64,000 bases of DNA, from contig NC_020175.2 in NCBI RefSeq assembly GCF_000224145.3, forward strand, positions 2,862,690-2,926,689, given 5' to 3'. Source of the DNA: Ciona intestinalis (lineage: Eukaryota > Chordata > Ascidiacea > Phlebobranchia > Cionidae). Under the pieces are notes generated by a model. The model was not told where the DNA came from, made no database searches, and saw only the letters and a program-made list of their open reading frames with translations. Shown piece by piece: positions 55,501 to 64,000 of this stretch. The position numbers were made by a program, and so were the translations under genes. Each line of letters starts with the position of its first letter. Within the stretch, counting starts at the first letter, position 1.

Positions 55501-58165
55501 ATTGTAGTTAGGGGGCATGGTATTTATTTGTTGATATGTTATTCCACACGTTATTAAAACCAAAATTGACCATTCAAATTGTAAAAAATACAAAATATCA
55601 CCCACAAAGTTATATTTAATTCCCATAAGCAAGGACAATGAGTTTAAAATAGGCTACCCAATTTATAACTCTTCATAAATTTATCTTTCATTCAAGTATA
55701 AAAAATGACTTCATTCATTTTCTACAGTGATAGACCCGACATTATCATCCTCCTACATAGCTGACCATATGTGTTGGTTGACTGGTGGATCTTTGTACTT
55801 TGGATTCCTTCTACCAGTTGCTGCAATGCTTATGTACAACTTCTTTGTCTTTATTTCAATTTTCCGTGAGCTGAACAAGAATAGCTCAAAGGTTTGACTA
55901 TTTCCTTAAGAAACTGTTTTAATAGTGCTGTGGTTTACTGGTTAGATTCTAGCATTAAAAGTAAAGGACACTGGGTGGTTCAGGCGCCTGCATCGAAACC
56001 AAAGTGTTCCCGGTGCGATGCTCGGCAGCGGTACTAAAACTGATCGGCGTATGTGTCCTTGGGCGAGACACTAACGGACACTGCTCCAACCCAGCGGTCA
56101 CTAATGGGTGTTTAAATTGTAAGCCATATCAAATAAAAATCATACACAAAGTTGAAAAGTATAGTAACTCGTAAGCACACGAGGATAAAAAATGGTGCCA
56201 ATATTACACGTCTGACTGCGATGCGGTGACGCGGCACTGCTCGCAAGAAGGACTTAAATGGGCTTTCCGGGTGCTGGGGTAATGGGCCAAATCTGGCCTA
56301 AATCCCAGGTCCTTGACAAGGACCTCATCCATAAAGAATAAAAAAAAGGGACACTGGGTTTGGTGCTAGCCCTTGCTGTCATAGGGGACATGTGTGCGTC
56401 CTCGGGCAAGTCACTCAACGGTTATTTCTTCAACCTAGTGGTAATTAAGGTTTTTATAATATAATAATAACTTTTATTTTTCTCTTTAAATACAGTAGCG
56501 AAGATTTAGAAATATTTTAAACGAAAAGATAGGATATAGTGACGAAAAAAACAGTTGTAAAAACACGCTTACGGTTAAAAACATATTTACATTTAGTTGG
56601 AATAAAATAAGCGTGGTCGCTACACCTTCGGACAGACAAGCCATTTATTTTAATTAAGTTAAACTTCTAATAGAAACAAAAGTGTGCGTAAAGACACGAC
56701 CTGTAGGAGGAGTAGGCTTTAAAGTGCTTACTTGGTGTCACGAACCATTACAGCAGCATTGCGAAGTCTTGCGACTCTTGGGAATACGATTTAGCTTGTA
56801 TTTAAAATATTAAATATTCCTTTAAAATGTGCATATATTGGGGAACATATAATTTATTACGCTTCTTGGTGTCACGTACCATTTAACTTGGTGTCACATA
56901 CCATTTAACAGACATAGCATACTTGTTTTGCAATTTTTTTTAAATATTCTTTTAAAATGTGCATATATTGGGGAATATCTAATTCATAGGCTTTTTTATG
57001 TTTTTTTTCCAGGTTACCACCGAGCACATGAGAAGGACCACCAAACAAACAATGACAATAGCAGTTACTATGACATCACTAATGGGTGTGACATGGGTGT
57101 TCGGATATTTACTTGTGATTTCTACTGATGTTATTTACGTCACTGTATTTAGTTGGCTGTTTGCACTGAGCAATACACTCCAGGTAATGTAGCCTCACAT
57201 TTCTTTTTTTTTATTCTTATGGGTGAGGTAATGTAGCGTCACATTCCTTTTTTTTTATTCTTATGGGTGAGGTAATGTAGCGTCACATTCCTTTTTTTTT
57301 ATTCTTATGGGTGAGGTAATGTAGCCTCACATTCCTTTTTTTTTATTCTTATGGGTGAGGTAATGTAGCGTCACATTCCTTTTTTTTTATTCTTATGGGT
57401 GAGGTAATGTAGCGTCACATTCATTTTTTTTTATTCTTATGGGTGAGGTAATGTAGCGTTACATTCCTTTTTTTTATTCTTATGGGTGAGGTAATGTAGC
57501 GTCACATTCCTTTTTTTTTATTCTTATGGGTGAGGTAATGTAGCCTCACATTCCTTTTTTTTTATTCTTATGGGTGAGGTAATGTAGCCTCACATTCCTT
57601 TTTTTTTATTCTTATGGGTGAGGTAATGTAGCGTCACATTCCAGGTATTGTAGCGGCACATGCTGCAAATTTCCATTAAATTGTTAGGAAAATTTGTCTG
57701 TCTATAATCCTTATCTAATATTGTATCAGGCAATATGATGAATTCCAAAATTGTGTGTAATATGTAGCAGCACCTCATAATGTATGTTTGTGGGTTCTGA
57801 TAGTTCTTAGGTATAAAAATACTACCATCAAATTCTTCTAAACAAAAACTGTACGTATGTTGTATCAATCTGGTTCAAATTAATACTCCACCTAGCCACT
57901 TATCTACTAGTTTATGTTTTCCAGCATTTTTACGAGTTCTACTTTTTTCCAGGGATTTCTCATTTTTCTTTTGACAGCTGTGCGCCGCAAAAATTTGAGA
58001 AACGTATGGACCGCACCCTTTAAACGCTTGTATTCTAGCACTTCTTCTGCAGCAGTCTCCAGTATGAGGAAAGTGTCCGGCAGGACAGCTTCATATTCAG
58101 TCTCGGAACTCACTAAGTATCCTAACGGTGAAGGTGATACAGCGCAAACTACAACTAATGTATAA
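46548..58165 (+). CDS. adhesion G protein-coupled receptor (group VIII/ADGRG-like)
   Basis: Cell-surface receptor with autoproteolysis. Exons: 46548-46608, 48622-48714, 49099-49226, 49909-50061, 50840-51037, 51601-51831, 52560-52676, 53213-53347, 54073-54182, 54608-54815, 55248-55389, 55728-55891, 57013-57183, 57953-58165; phases agree, 707 residues. Exon 1 is a signal peptide (MLELVLIYVSFVVLG). Exons 4-7 resemble a GAIN domain and include RKKRS, a possible furin site. Exon 8 is a textbook GPS: C--W then W-DDGC, CLCNHLTNFALL, with cleavage expected between Leu and Thr of HLT. Exons 9-14 hold seven helices with PAKILLN, GCKVVAVLLHYFFL and MGVTWVFGY, nearest in memory to ADGRG2/4/6. The tail is Ser/Thr-rich. 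Gaps at 47761-48260 and elsewhere lie in introns but could hide exons; the signal exon is joined across 2 kb on phase alone. Confidence 0.88.
46640..46846 (-). mobile_element. MITE copy with disrupted right end
   Basis: GTGGGGGAAGATGGGAAAT to TATCCTCCACCCTACTA; ATGCCCTACTGTATCC inserted near the end. Confidence 0.75.
46848..46955 (+). mobile_element. MITE half, cut at a duplication joint
   Basis: TTGTCGGGTGGTGGGAGATG to ACAACAGTCTATGG, then it passes into the sequence repeated from 37718. Confidence 0.75.
46956..47760. repeat. segment repeated from 37718-38520
   Basis: Nearly identical over about 800 bp. Ends at a 500-N gap just after ATGACATCAGCAATG. Confidence 0.9.
47761..48260. other. 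assembly gap (500 N)
   Basis: In intron 1 of the adhesion GPCR model and at the end of a near-identical repeat, so the assembly is doubtful here. Confidence 1.
48395..48505 (+). mobile_element. SINE, worn 3' half
   Basis: AATTGTCAGTCATAAAATAC, AATCACCTACATAGTTGC, GTGTATGAAACAGAACACC. Confidence 0.65.
52167..52438 (-). mobile_element. SINE, full length into the gap
   Basis: TGAATGAATAAATGTAACTT, GGCCGGAAAACGACAGTCG, TTGGACAACCCATTAGTGAC, TGCCCAAGGACACATACGCC, GACGAGCCTTGAACCC; the tRNA-like head runs into 50 N. Confidence 0.85.
52900..53081 (+). mobile_element. MITE copy
   Basis: TAGTGGGGTGAGGAAAGATTG to CTTTCCCCACCCTACTA. Confidence 0.85.
53385..53520 (+). mobile_element. SINE interrupted by a gap
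   Basis: Head GGCAAGTGGTTAGCGCACCTG before 50 N (53437-53486), tail ATGAGGATAAATGAGTAAC and (ATTAC)n after. Confidence 0.75.
54917..55110 (-). mobile_element. MITE copy
   Basis: TAGAGTAGGGTGGGGGAAGA to ATCTTGCTCCACAGTACTA. Confidence 0.85.
55960..56200 (+). mobile_element. SINE, worn, full length
   Basis: GTATGTGTCCTTGGGCGAGAC, GCTCCAACCCAGCGGTCACT, AGTAACTCGTAAGCACACG. A second head-like piece follows at about 56345-56450. Confidence 0.6.
57184..57642 (+). repeat. 44-bp minisatellite grown from a splice donor
   Basis: About 10.5 units starting at 57184, 57228, 57272, 57316, 57360, 57404, 57448, 57491, 57535, 57579 and 57623 (one unit is 43 bp). Each starts GTAATGTAGC and ends TTATGGGTGAG. 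The first unit begins at the exon 13 donor of the adhesion GPCR. Confidence 0.97.
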
Positions 58166-59977
58166 TTTTTCAATCAAACCTACACAGCCAGTGGCCAAAG
58201 TGGACTGTGAAGAAGTAAAAACAGTCACACAAAAAACTGTTCAAAACTGTGTTATATGTCTTACTATAGCCCTTGTAGCTATTTATCAAGGACTGCTGCC
58301 CACAATAATACAGGATTATTAGGCAGATTCCAATAGATGTACATGTTTTGTATGTTTCTAAATATTTACACTGTATGACATTTTCAGTATGAAAATTTAA
58401 GATGTGCAAATTTTTTATTGGGTATTTTTTGATCATCATCTATTATCACTGTTAAGTGCTGTAAATCTGAACTGCAATATTACACAAATATGTATTTTTT
58501 GTGTCTAAAAATGAGTTGAACAGCATTTACTAGCTTTTTGATTTGTACTTTTATGAATTAAGATTTATTTTTTGCAGCATAGATATTAAAAAAGATTTTT
58601 CAATTATTGTTTTTATTCTTATGTATGATTGCACTGTATAACAACATATCTAAAAAAATTGTTCATTTTTTTGTATGTTTAAATCATGGTATCTGCCAGT
58701 GTTATACTTAAAACATATGTACCAACACATTATTGCTAAAACCAAATGGCAAACAAGTAATAATTAAGTAGCATGAGAAAGACGTCACGCTACAGAAAAC
58801 AGTGAAAACAGGCGAGTATTAAATGAATACAAAGGCTAAAAAACAGTGAGAACAGTCGTGTGGTGAATACAAGGGAGGAAAGAAATATATTACAGCACGA
58901 CAAGGTTTCAGTGTTGTTCAGCTAGACTGCTAAAGCAAAGTTTCTCAGCATTGTTCCAATCCCATTGCTAAAAACACAGTTATGTTATGAGTTACACAGA
59001 ACCATCAAAGCACATACTTGTGCTCCACCAGATGTTACTGTGACACAACATAAAATCTTTGAAATTTATATATGCTCAACTATAATATTAAATAAAGCAC
59101 AGTTAATGGCTACAACAGTATATCACACATACAGGGAAACAAATAAAGGTTCTGTTACCCGGCAACTAACTGTCCCCAAAGACCAGATATGTTTTAATTG
59201 TTATTTAAAGGGTAGATCTTAACACAAGTCTTTGTAATATGATGTGCACATTTGACCAGACTAAAATAACATTTTAAAGGCTTCAACCTTTGTGTAAATG
59301 CGCTTTTTGTTGGAAATTTGTTTTTGCCATAATTGTATGGTTAAGAATGAGAAATAATATAATAAATTTTAAGTTAAATAAATAAGAAATAATATAATGA
59401 ATTGATTTATTTTAGGATTGTGCTTGATAACTTTAGTGCCAATGTATTATATTGTGACCATCAGCAATAAAAAAAAACAGGGCTATTGTCATAGACAATA
59501 CATTCTACTTATTGTGTTACTATTTGTTCTATTTTTGCTGTCTATTCATGCCGTAGGTTCATGAACTAAGAGAACAAATAGCTTTGAAATACATTGTCCC
59601 TGCATTAAATTTGAGCTGGACCAACATTTATTTTACATACCTAAAACTGCTTATCACCAGACAAAGTCTACACAATGAATGGAGTCTTTCTGGGTTAATA
59701 TTTAATCCATGACAGTACAGTAGTATTAGTAAGACATATAAAGTTTAAGAAACACCCTTGCCTACATTTGTTGGATATCACACTGTAGGCCTACAAAGCT
59801 AAAGAAATAGGTCTGGCAGTACTGGAGTTGTTTAAATATTGACACAATTCTGCAAAATCATCCAAAGCTATTTAGTTTGGTACATAAGGAGTTTTAGGCA
59901 GTTGCTATACTACAGCTGCACTGGTTTAGTGTTTAAATTATTACTTATACTGCAAGTATTGGTAGAGAAAAATCAGT
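58166..59977. other. 3' flank of the adhesion GPCR and upstream region of DHRS11-like gene 1
   Basis: No MITE, SINE or supported gene. From about 59180 the sequence is alike to 61600 onward (CCAGATATGTTTTAATTG / CCAGATCTGTTTTAACTG), so upstream DNA was copied with the gene. Confidence 0.5.
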
Positions 59978-61183
59978 ATGGATAGATGGTTAGGTAAAGT
60001 TGCTGTTGTGACTGGGGCATCCAGTGGTATTGGTGAAGCAATCGCTAAAAAGTTTGTTGGTCATGGAATGAAAGTGGTTGGTTGTGCAAGAAATGAGGAA
60101 AAACTGAAACAAATTGCATCGGAAATCAATGGGAAGGGTCAAGGGGAGATGTTCCCTTTCAAATGTGATGTAAAGGAAGAATCACAAATTTTGAGCGTGT
60201 TCAAATTCGTAAAGGAAAAATTTGGAACCATGCATGTGATGGTTAATAATGCTGGATTGGCACATTTTGCTGCAAGTTTAGTTGCAGGCAAAACTGAGGT
60301 ATAACAGCGCTGTTGCATTAAATGAAAAATGCATTTTTAATCTTTTTGTTTAATAAATTTAGGATTGGAAAGACATGCTTGATGTCAATGTTCTCGGGTT
60401 ATCTATTTGCACGCGAGAAGCAATTCAGCTGATGAAAGCTGGCAATGTAGATGATGGTCATTTGTTCAACATCAGCAGTGTGGCTGGCCATGCTATTAGT
60501 CCTATGGCTCCTTTCTACAGTGCAACCAAGTTTGCTGTGAAGGCTTTGACTGAGGGATTAAGAAAAGAACTGCGTGACAAAGATTCCCAAATCAGAGTCA
60601 CTTCTATTTCACCTGGTGCTACTATCACCGACTTCGGTTACAGGTAGGATAGAGTCAATAAAAACTTGAATTAAACTCTTTTTCACAATAAACCTAATAT
60701 AGTAACGATTCAGTGGCAAAGTAGTTAGCACGCCTGGGTTCGAGGCTCCACTGCTACCATTATGGGCGTATGTGTTCTTGGGCAAAACACTTAACAGCAA
60801 TTGCTCCAATCCAGTTGTCACTAATGGGTTGTCCAAATTATCAGCCATACATAAAAAAACTAATCACCCACAAAGTAACATACATGGTAACTTATAAGCT
60901 AGCAGGAGGTGTATTAACACCGTGTTATAACTAAAGTTAGTTACATTCATTCATTTATCCCAACAATGTTCTTAAATTTAACCTTTATAACTACTATATT
61001 TTTAGAGCGATGCCACAAATGAGAGAAAAGGTGCCAAACCTAGAAGTCATTATGCGTTTCCTTACGGCAGAGGACATTGCAGATTCTGTATTGCATGCCT
61101 TGCAAGCCCCAGCACACGTGGATATCAACGAAATTATAGTTCGGCCGACTGATGGCGATTTCTCTAAGCGCATGAAATTTTAA
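59978..61183 (+). CDS. DHRS11-like short-chain dehydrogenase, copy 1
   Basis: NADP-dependent SDR enzyme; vertebrate DHRS11 reduces 17-keto steroids and other carbonyls. Exons 59978-60298, 60363-60643 and 61006-61183, 259 residues (human DHRS11 260). Rossmann dinucleotide motif TGASSGIG at residues 13-20; VVGCARN fits an NADPH-preferring Arg; NNAGLA; catalytic Ser in NISSVAG, then YSATK with Tyr and Lys; SPGATITDF. C-terminal HVDINEIIVRPT matches the DHRS11 ending. Start is at the clear MDRWLGK before the first strand. AATAAA at 61269. Intron 2 holds a full SINE. Confidence 0.93.
60715..60955 (+). mobile_element. SINE, full length, in DHRS11-like intron 2
   Basis: GGCAAAGTAGTTAGCACGCC, GGTTCGAGGCTCCACTGC, TGCTCCAATCCAGTTGTCAC, tail TTACATTCATTCATTT. 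Absent from the second gene copy, so it came after the duplication or was lost. Confidence 0.9.
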
Positions 61184-62284
61184 GTTACACCTCAATAGTC
61201 TATTTTAATTACACCTTATGCTGTGTAACTGACGATCATTAATTTGTATTTATTTTAGTTGTGTTGCTAATAAAATGCAATAGTAACCTCCTTTGTTTTG
61301 GCTCTACCTTCATTGTGACATCTTTACATGCATAAGTTTGTATATTTATGGTTGATTTATTGCCATGATACGTACATGCTTGCTGCTATAGGATAATGTT
61401 TAATTTTTTTTAAATTCAATAAATTCTGTAGGTAGTCTTTTAAAACATTTTTAAGGGTTCAAAAATGTTGTTTTATCAGCCACCAGAGTGCATACAATGT
61501 AAGAAAACTATTAACAGAACGTAATACAGGTGAATTAAAGTGACTAAGCATATTTCCGTGCCCTTTTAAGTTAATTCCAGTAATTAATTGTGCTTAAATA
61601 CCAGATCTGTTTTAACTGTTGTTGTAAAGTATGATTCCCACATAGGTTTTTTGTGATATGGTATGCACACTTGACCAGACCACATAAAACTTAAATTTAT
61701 AATAAAACAGAATATAAACTACATATTATTCATATCTGAAGAGAAACCTTGTATAGCCTACACTAACACTAAGAAAAAAAAAAGAATACTGTCATACAAA
61801 AAGACAGTGCTATTCTTCTATTGTGTAACTATTCAGTCATCTGTTGCTGTCTATTCATGCCATATGTTTAAGAAGTAAGAGATAAATGACATTAAAATAC
61901 ATTGTCATTGCATTGATTTTGTGTTGGACCAAAATTACTTCACCTGACCAAAAAACTGCTTATCACCGGACAAAGTCCACACAATAAATAGAGTCTATCT
62001 GAGTTAATATTTATTCTATCATAGTAGGAATAAAGGTGTGTCTGGTTGGGAAATCAGTGTTACCTACTATATTTTTTCATTGTTGATTCAGTGGATGTCT
62101 ACACTGTATCAGGCTAAAGAAAAAAGTCTGGCAGTACTAGAGTTGTTTAAATATTGACCCAAATCTGCAAAGTCATCCTCAACTTAGGCTATTTAGTTTG
62201 GAAAATATGGAGTTTTAGGCAGTTGCACTGGTTTGGTGTTCAATTTAGTACTGATATTGCAAGTATTCATATAGAAAAATCAGT
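61184..62284. other. between the DHRS11-like genes
   Basis: 3' flank of copy 1, then from about 61600 the duplicated upstream region of copy 2 (shared CTGCTTATCACC, ATATTTA, GGCAGT blocks). Nothing else seen. Confidence 0.5.
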
Positions 62285-63255
62285 ATGGATAGATGGTTAG
62301 GTAAAGTTGCTGTTGTGACTGGGGCATCCAGTGGTATTGGTGAAGCAATCACCAAAAGATTAGTTGGTCATGGAATGAAAGTGGTCGGTTGTGCAAGAAA
62401 TGAGGAAAAACTGAAACAAATTGCATCAGAAATCAACGGGAAGGGTCAAGGGGAGATGTTCCCTTTAAAATGTGATGTAAAAGACGAAACACAAATTTTA
62501 AAAGTGTTTAAATTTGTGAAGGAAAAATTTGGAACCATGCATGTGATGGTTAATAATGCTGGATTGGCACATTTTGCTGCATCTTTACTTGCAGGCAAAA
62601 CTGAGGTATGAAAGAAACACAGCTTGCATTAAATGTGAGTTACCATTTTAACCTTTTGTGTCAAATGTAGGATTGGAAAGATATGCTTGATGTCAATGTT
62701 CTCGGGTTATCTATTTGCACGCGAGAAGCAATTCAGCTGATGCAGGCTGGCAATGTTGATGATGGTCATTTGATCAACATCAGCAGTGTGGTTGCGCATG
62801 TGATTAGTTCTATGGCTCCTTTCTACAGTGCAACCAAATTTGCTGTGAAGGCTTTGACTGAGGGATTAAGAAAAGAACTTCGTGACAAAGATTCCCAAAT
62901 CAGAGTCACTTCTATTTCACCTGGTGCTACTTTCACTGACTTTGGTTACAGGTATAGGGCGTAGGACACAGTCTACATACACTCGAATTAACCCCCTTTT
63001 TTCACAAGAAACCTAATGCAGTAACCATTCAATTATGTCAACAATGTTCTTAAAGTTAACCTTAACTACTTTATTTTTAGGGCAATGCCTCAGTTGAGAG
63101 AAAGCACACCAAATCTAGCTTCCGTTATGCGTTTCCTTAAGGCAGAAGACATTGCAGATTCTGTGTTGCATGCATTGCAAGCCCCGCCACATGTGGATAT
63201 CAACGAAATTATAGTTCGGCCGACAGATGATTTCTCTAAACGCACAAAAACCTAA
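62285..63255 (+). CDS. DHRS11-like short-chain dehydrogenase, copy 2
   Basis: Exons 62285-62605, 62671-62951 and 63081-63255, 258 residues; same exon lengths as copy 1 except one codon fewer in the last exon. TGASSGIG, CARN, NNAG and YSATK all kept. Changes cluster in the loop after the catalytic Ser (SVAGHAISPM becomes SVVAHVISSM) and at TITDF to TFTDF, which border the substrate site in SDR enzymes, and in the last exon. A different substrate range is possible. AATAAA at 63347. No SINE in intron 2. Confidence 0.93.
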
Positions 63256-64000
63256 AAAACCCCTCAACAGACTGTACTGTTTTAATCACAACCGTATGCT
63301 CTGTAATTATAGATCATTAATTCGTATTCATAATCGCTCTGTTGCTAATAAATTGCATCTTTTTTACTCTTTTAATGTTTTTTGCACTACCTTTACCGTG
63401 TACAGGCAATAAATTGTATGTTTATGGTTGATTTATTGTCATGGTATGTATACATCATGCTAAAGCTAAACTATAGATTGAGGATTAAAATTGTTTTAAA
63501 TTGAATAAATTATGTAGTTAAACCGTGGGTTTTATAACTGTTAGATAGACATTTTATAAATTGCTTAAATAAAGTTATTTTTAGGATTTTATCAGCTTAT
63601 TCGTAAGCTAAGGAACAGTTTATTAAGTATTCAATGTTTTGTATAGATATTATTAGATTGGGAAGCACTAGAAAGCTTGATCTAATAATTTCGTGTTTAG
63701 ACAATGCTTGTAAAAATAAAGCAATCTACCAGTCTGCAGAATATGGCAATTTTAGACGATATCTTGCAAGTGCAAGATAGTTATGTTATGCATGTGCGCG
63801 TGCTATTAATAAAAATAGGGGTGCCTACCAAAAAAGTACATTTAAAAATTTCAATAAGAAATCCTACATAATTGAATACATATTTGGTTCATAGTTTAAT
63901 TAAGACAAACTATGGTGTGCATAACCAAAGTTTTTACACAAAATGGCCCATTCACCTACCATAGCATACTCTGCAGACTGGGCTATCTATATTGATTAGT
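63256..64000. other. 3' flank of DHRS11-like copy 2, nothing recognised
   Basis: AT-rich; no repeat copy or exon that I can support. Confidence 0.5.

Noticed and set aside
56990-57640. CRISPR-like regular repeats
   Set aside because: Units are contiguous with no spacers, in an animal gene intron; it is a minisatellite.

Overview
This is eukaryotic, AT-rich animal DNA, most likely from a sea squirt of the genus Ciona. Genes are split into many small exons with short introns. The encoded proteins are animal or chordate types. Two short repeat families saturate the introns: about 40 copies of a roughly 195-bp inverted-repeat element ending in TAGTAGGGTGGGGGAAGATG, and about 20 copies of a tRNA-derived SINE ending in TTACATTCATTC. 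From memory these resemble the Ciona elements called Cimi-1 and Cics-1; I could not check that.

Layout, left to right. (1) 0-1.7 kb, minus strand: N-terminal exons of CFAP54, a ciliary protein. (2) 2.2-5.0 kb, minus: uronyl 2-sulfotransferase-like gene (UST/HS2ST family, 6 exons). Head-to-head with it, (3) 5.8-9.2 kb, plus: glucoside xylosyltransferase (GXYLT type, 7 exons). Both are Golgi type II glycan enzymes. (4) 9.9-10.2 kb, minus: a 102-residue single-pass membrane protein. (5) 10.9-20.5 kb, minus: nucleosome assembly protein 1-like gene (16 exons) with a very long disordered C-terminal tail. (6) 21.7-28.6 kb, minus: two tandem class-A-like GPCR genes with matching exon structure and degenerate DRY and NPxxY motifs; a solo LTR sits in an intron of the first. 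(7) 28.5-37.9 kb: nested segmental duplications. Two 3.6-kb copies each carry a small two-coding-exon gene (71 residues, signal peptide) whose first coding exon differs by 17 substitutions, all amino-acid changing, while introns and flanks differ by about 1%. (8) 37.7-39.2 kb: a CRE-palindrome-rich segment, repeated at 47 kb. (9) 41.8-44.5 kb, plus: TMEM86/YhhN lysoplasmalogenase, with two intron-containing tRNA-Ile(UAU) genes in an intron. (10) 46.5-58.2 kb, plus: adhesion GPCR with GAIN-like region, GPS and 7TM. (11) 60-63.3 kb, plus: two tandem DHRS11-like dehydrogenases.

Exon models were made by eye from splice sites and reading-frame continuity. Phases agree across nearly all junctions; exceptions are stated. 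Runs of N lie at 29866-29915, 47761-48260, 52439-52488 and 53437-53486, so parts of the adhesion GPCR and the duplicated region are incomplete. The strongest candidate for something new is the pair of fast-evolving secreted-peptide genes at 32.2-32.8 and 35.9-36.4 kb.
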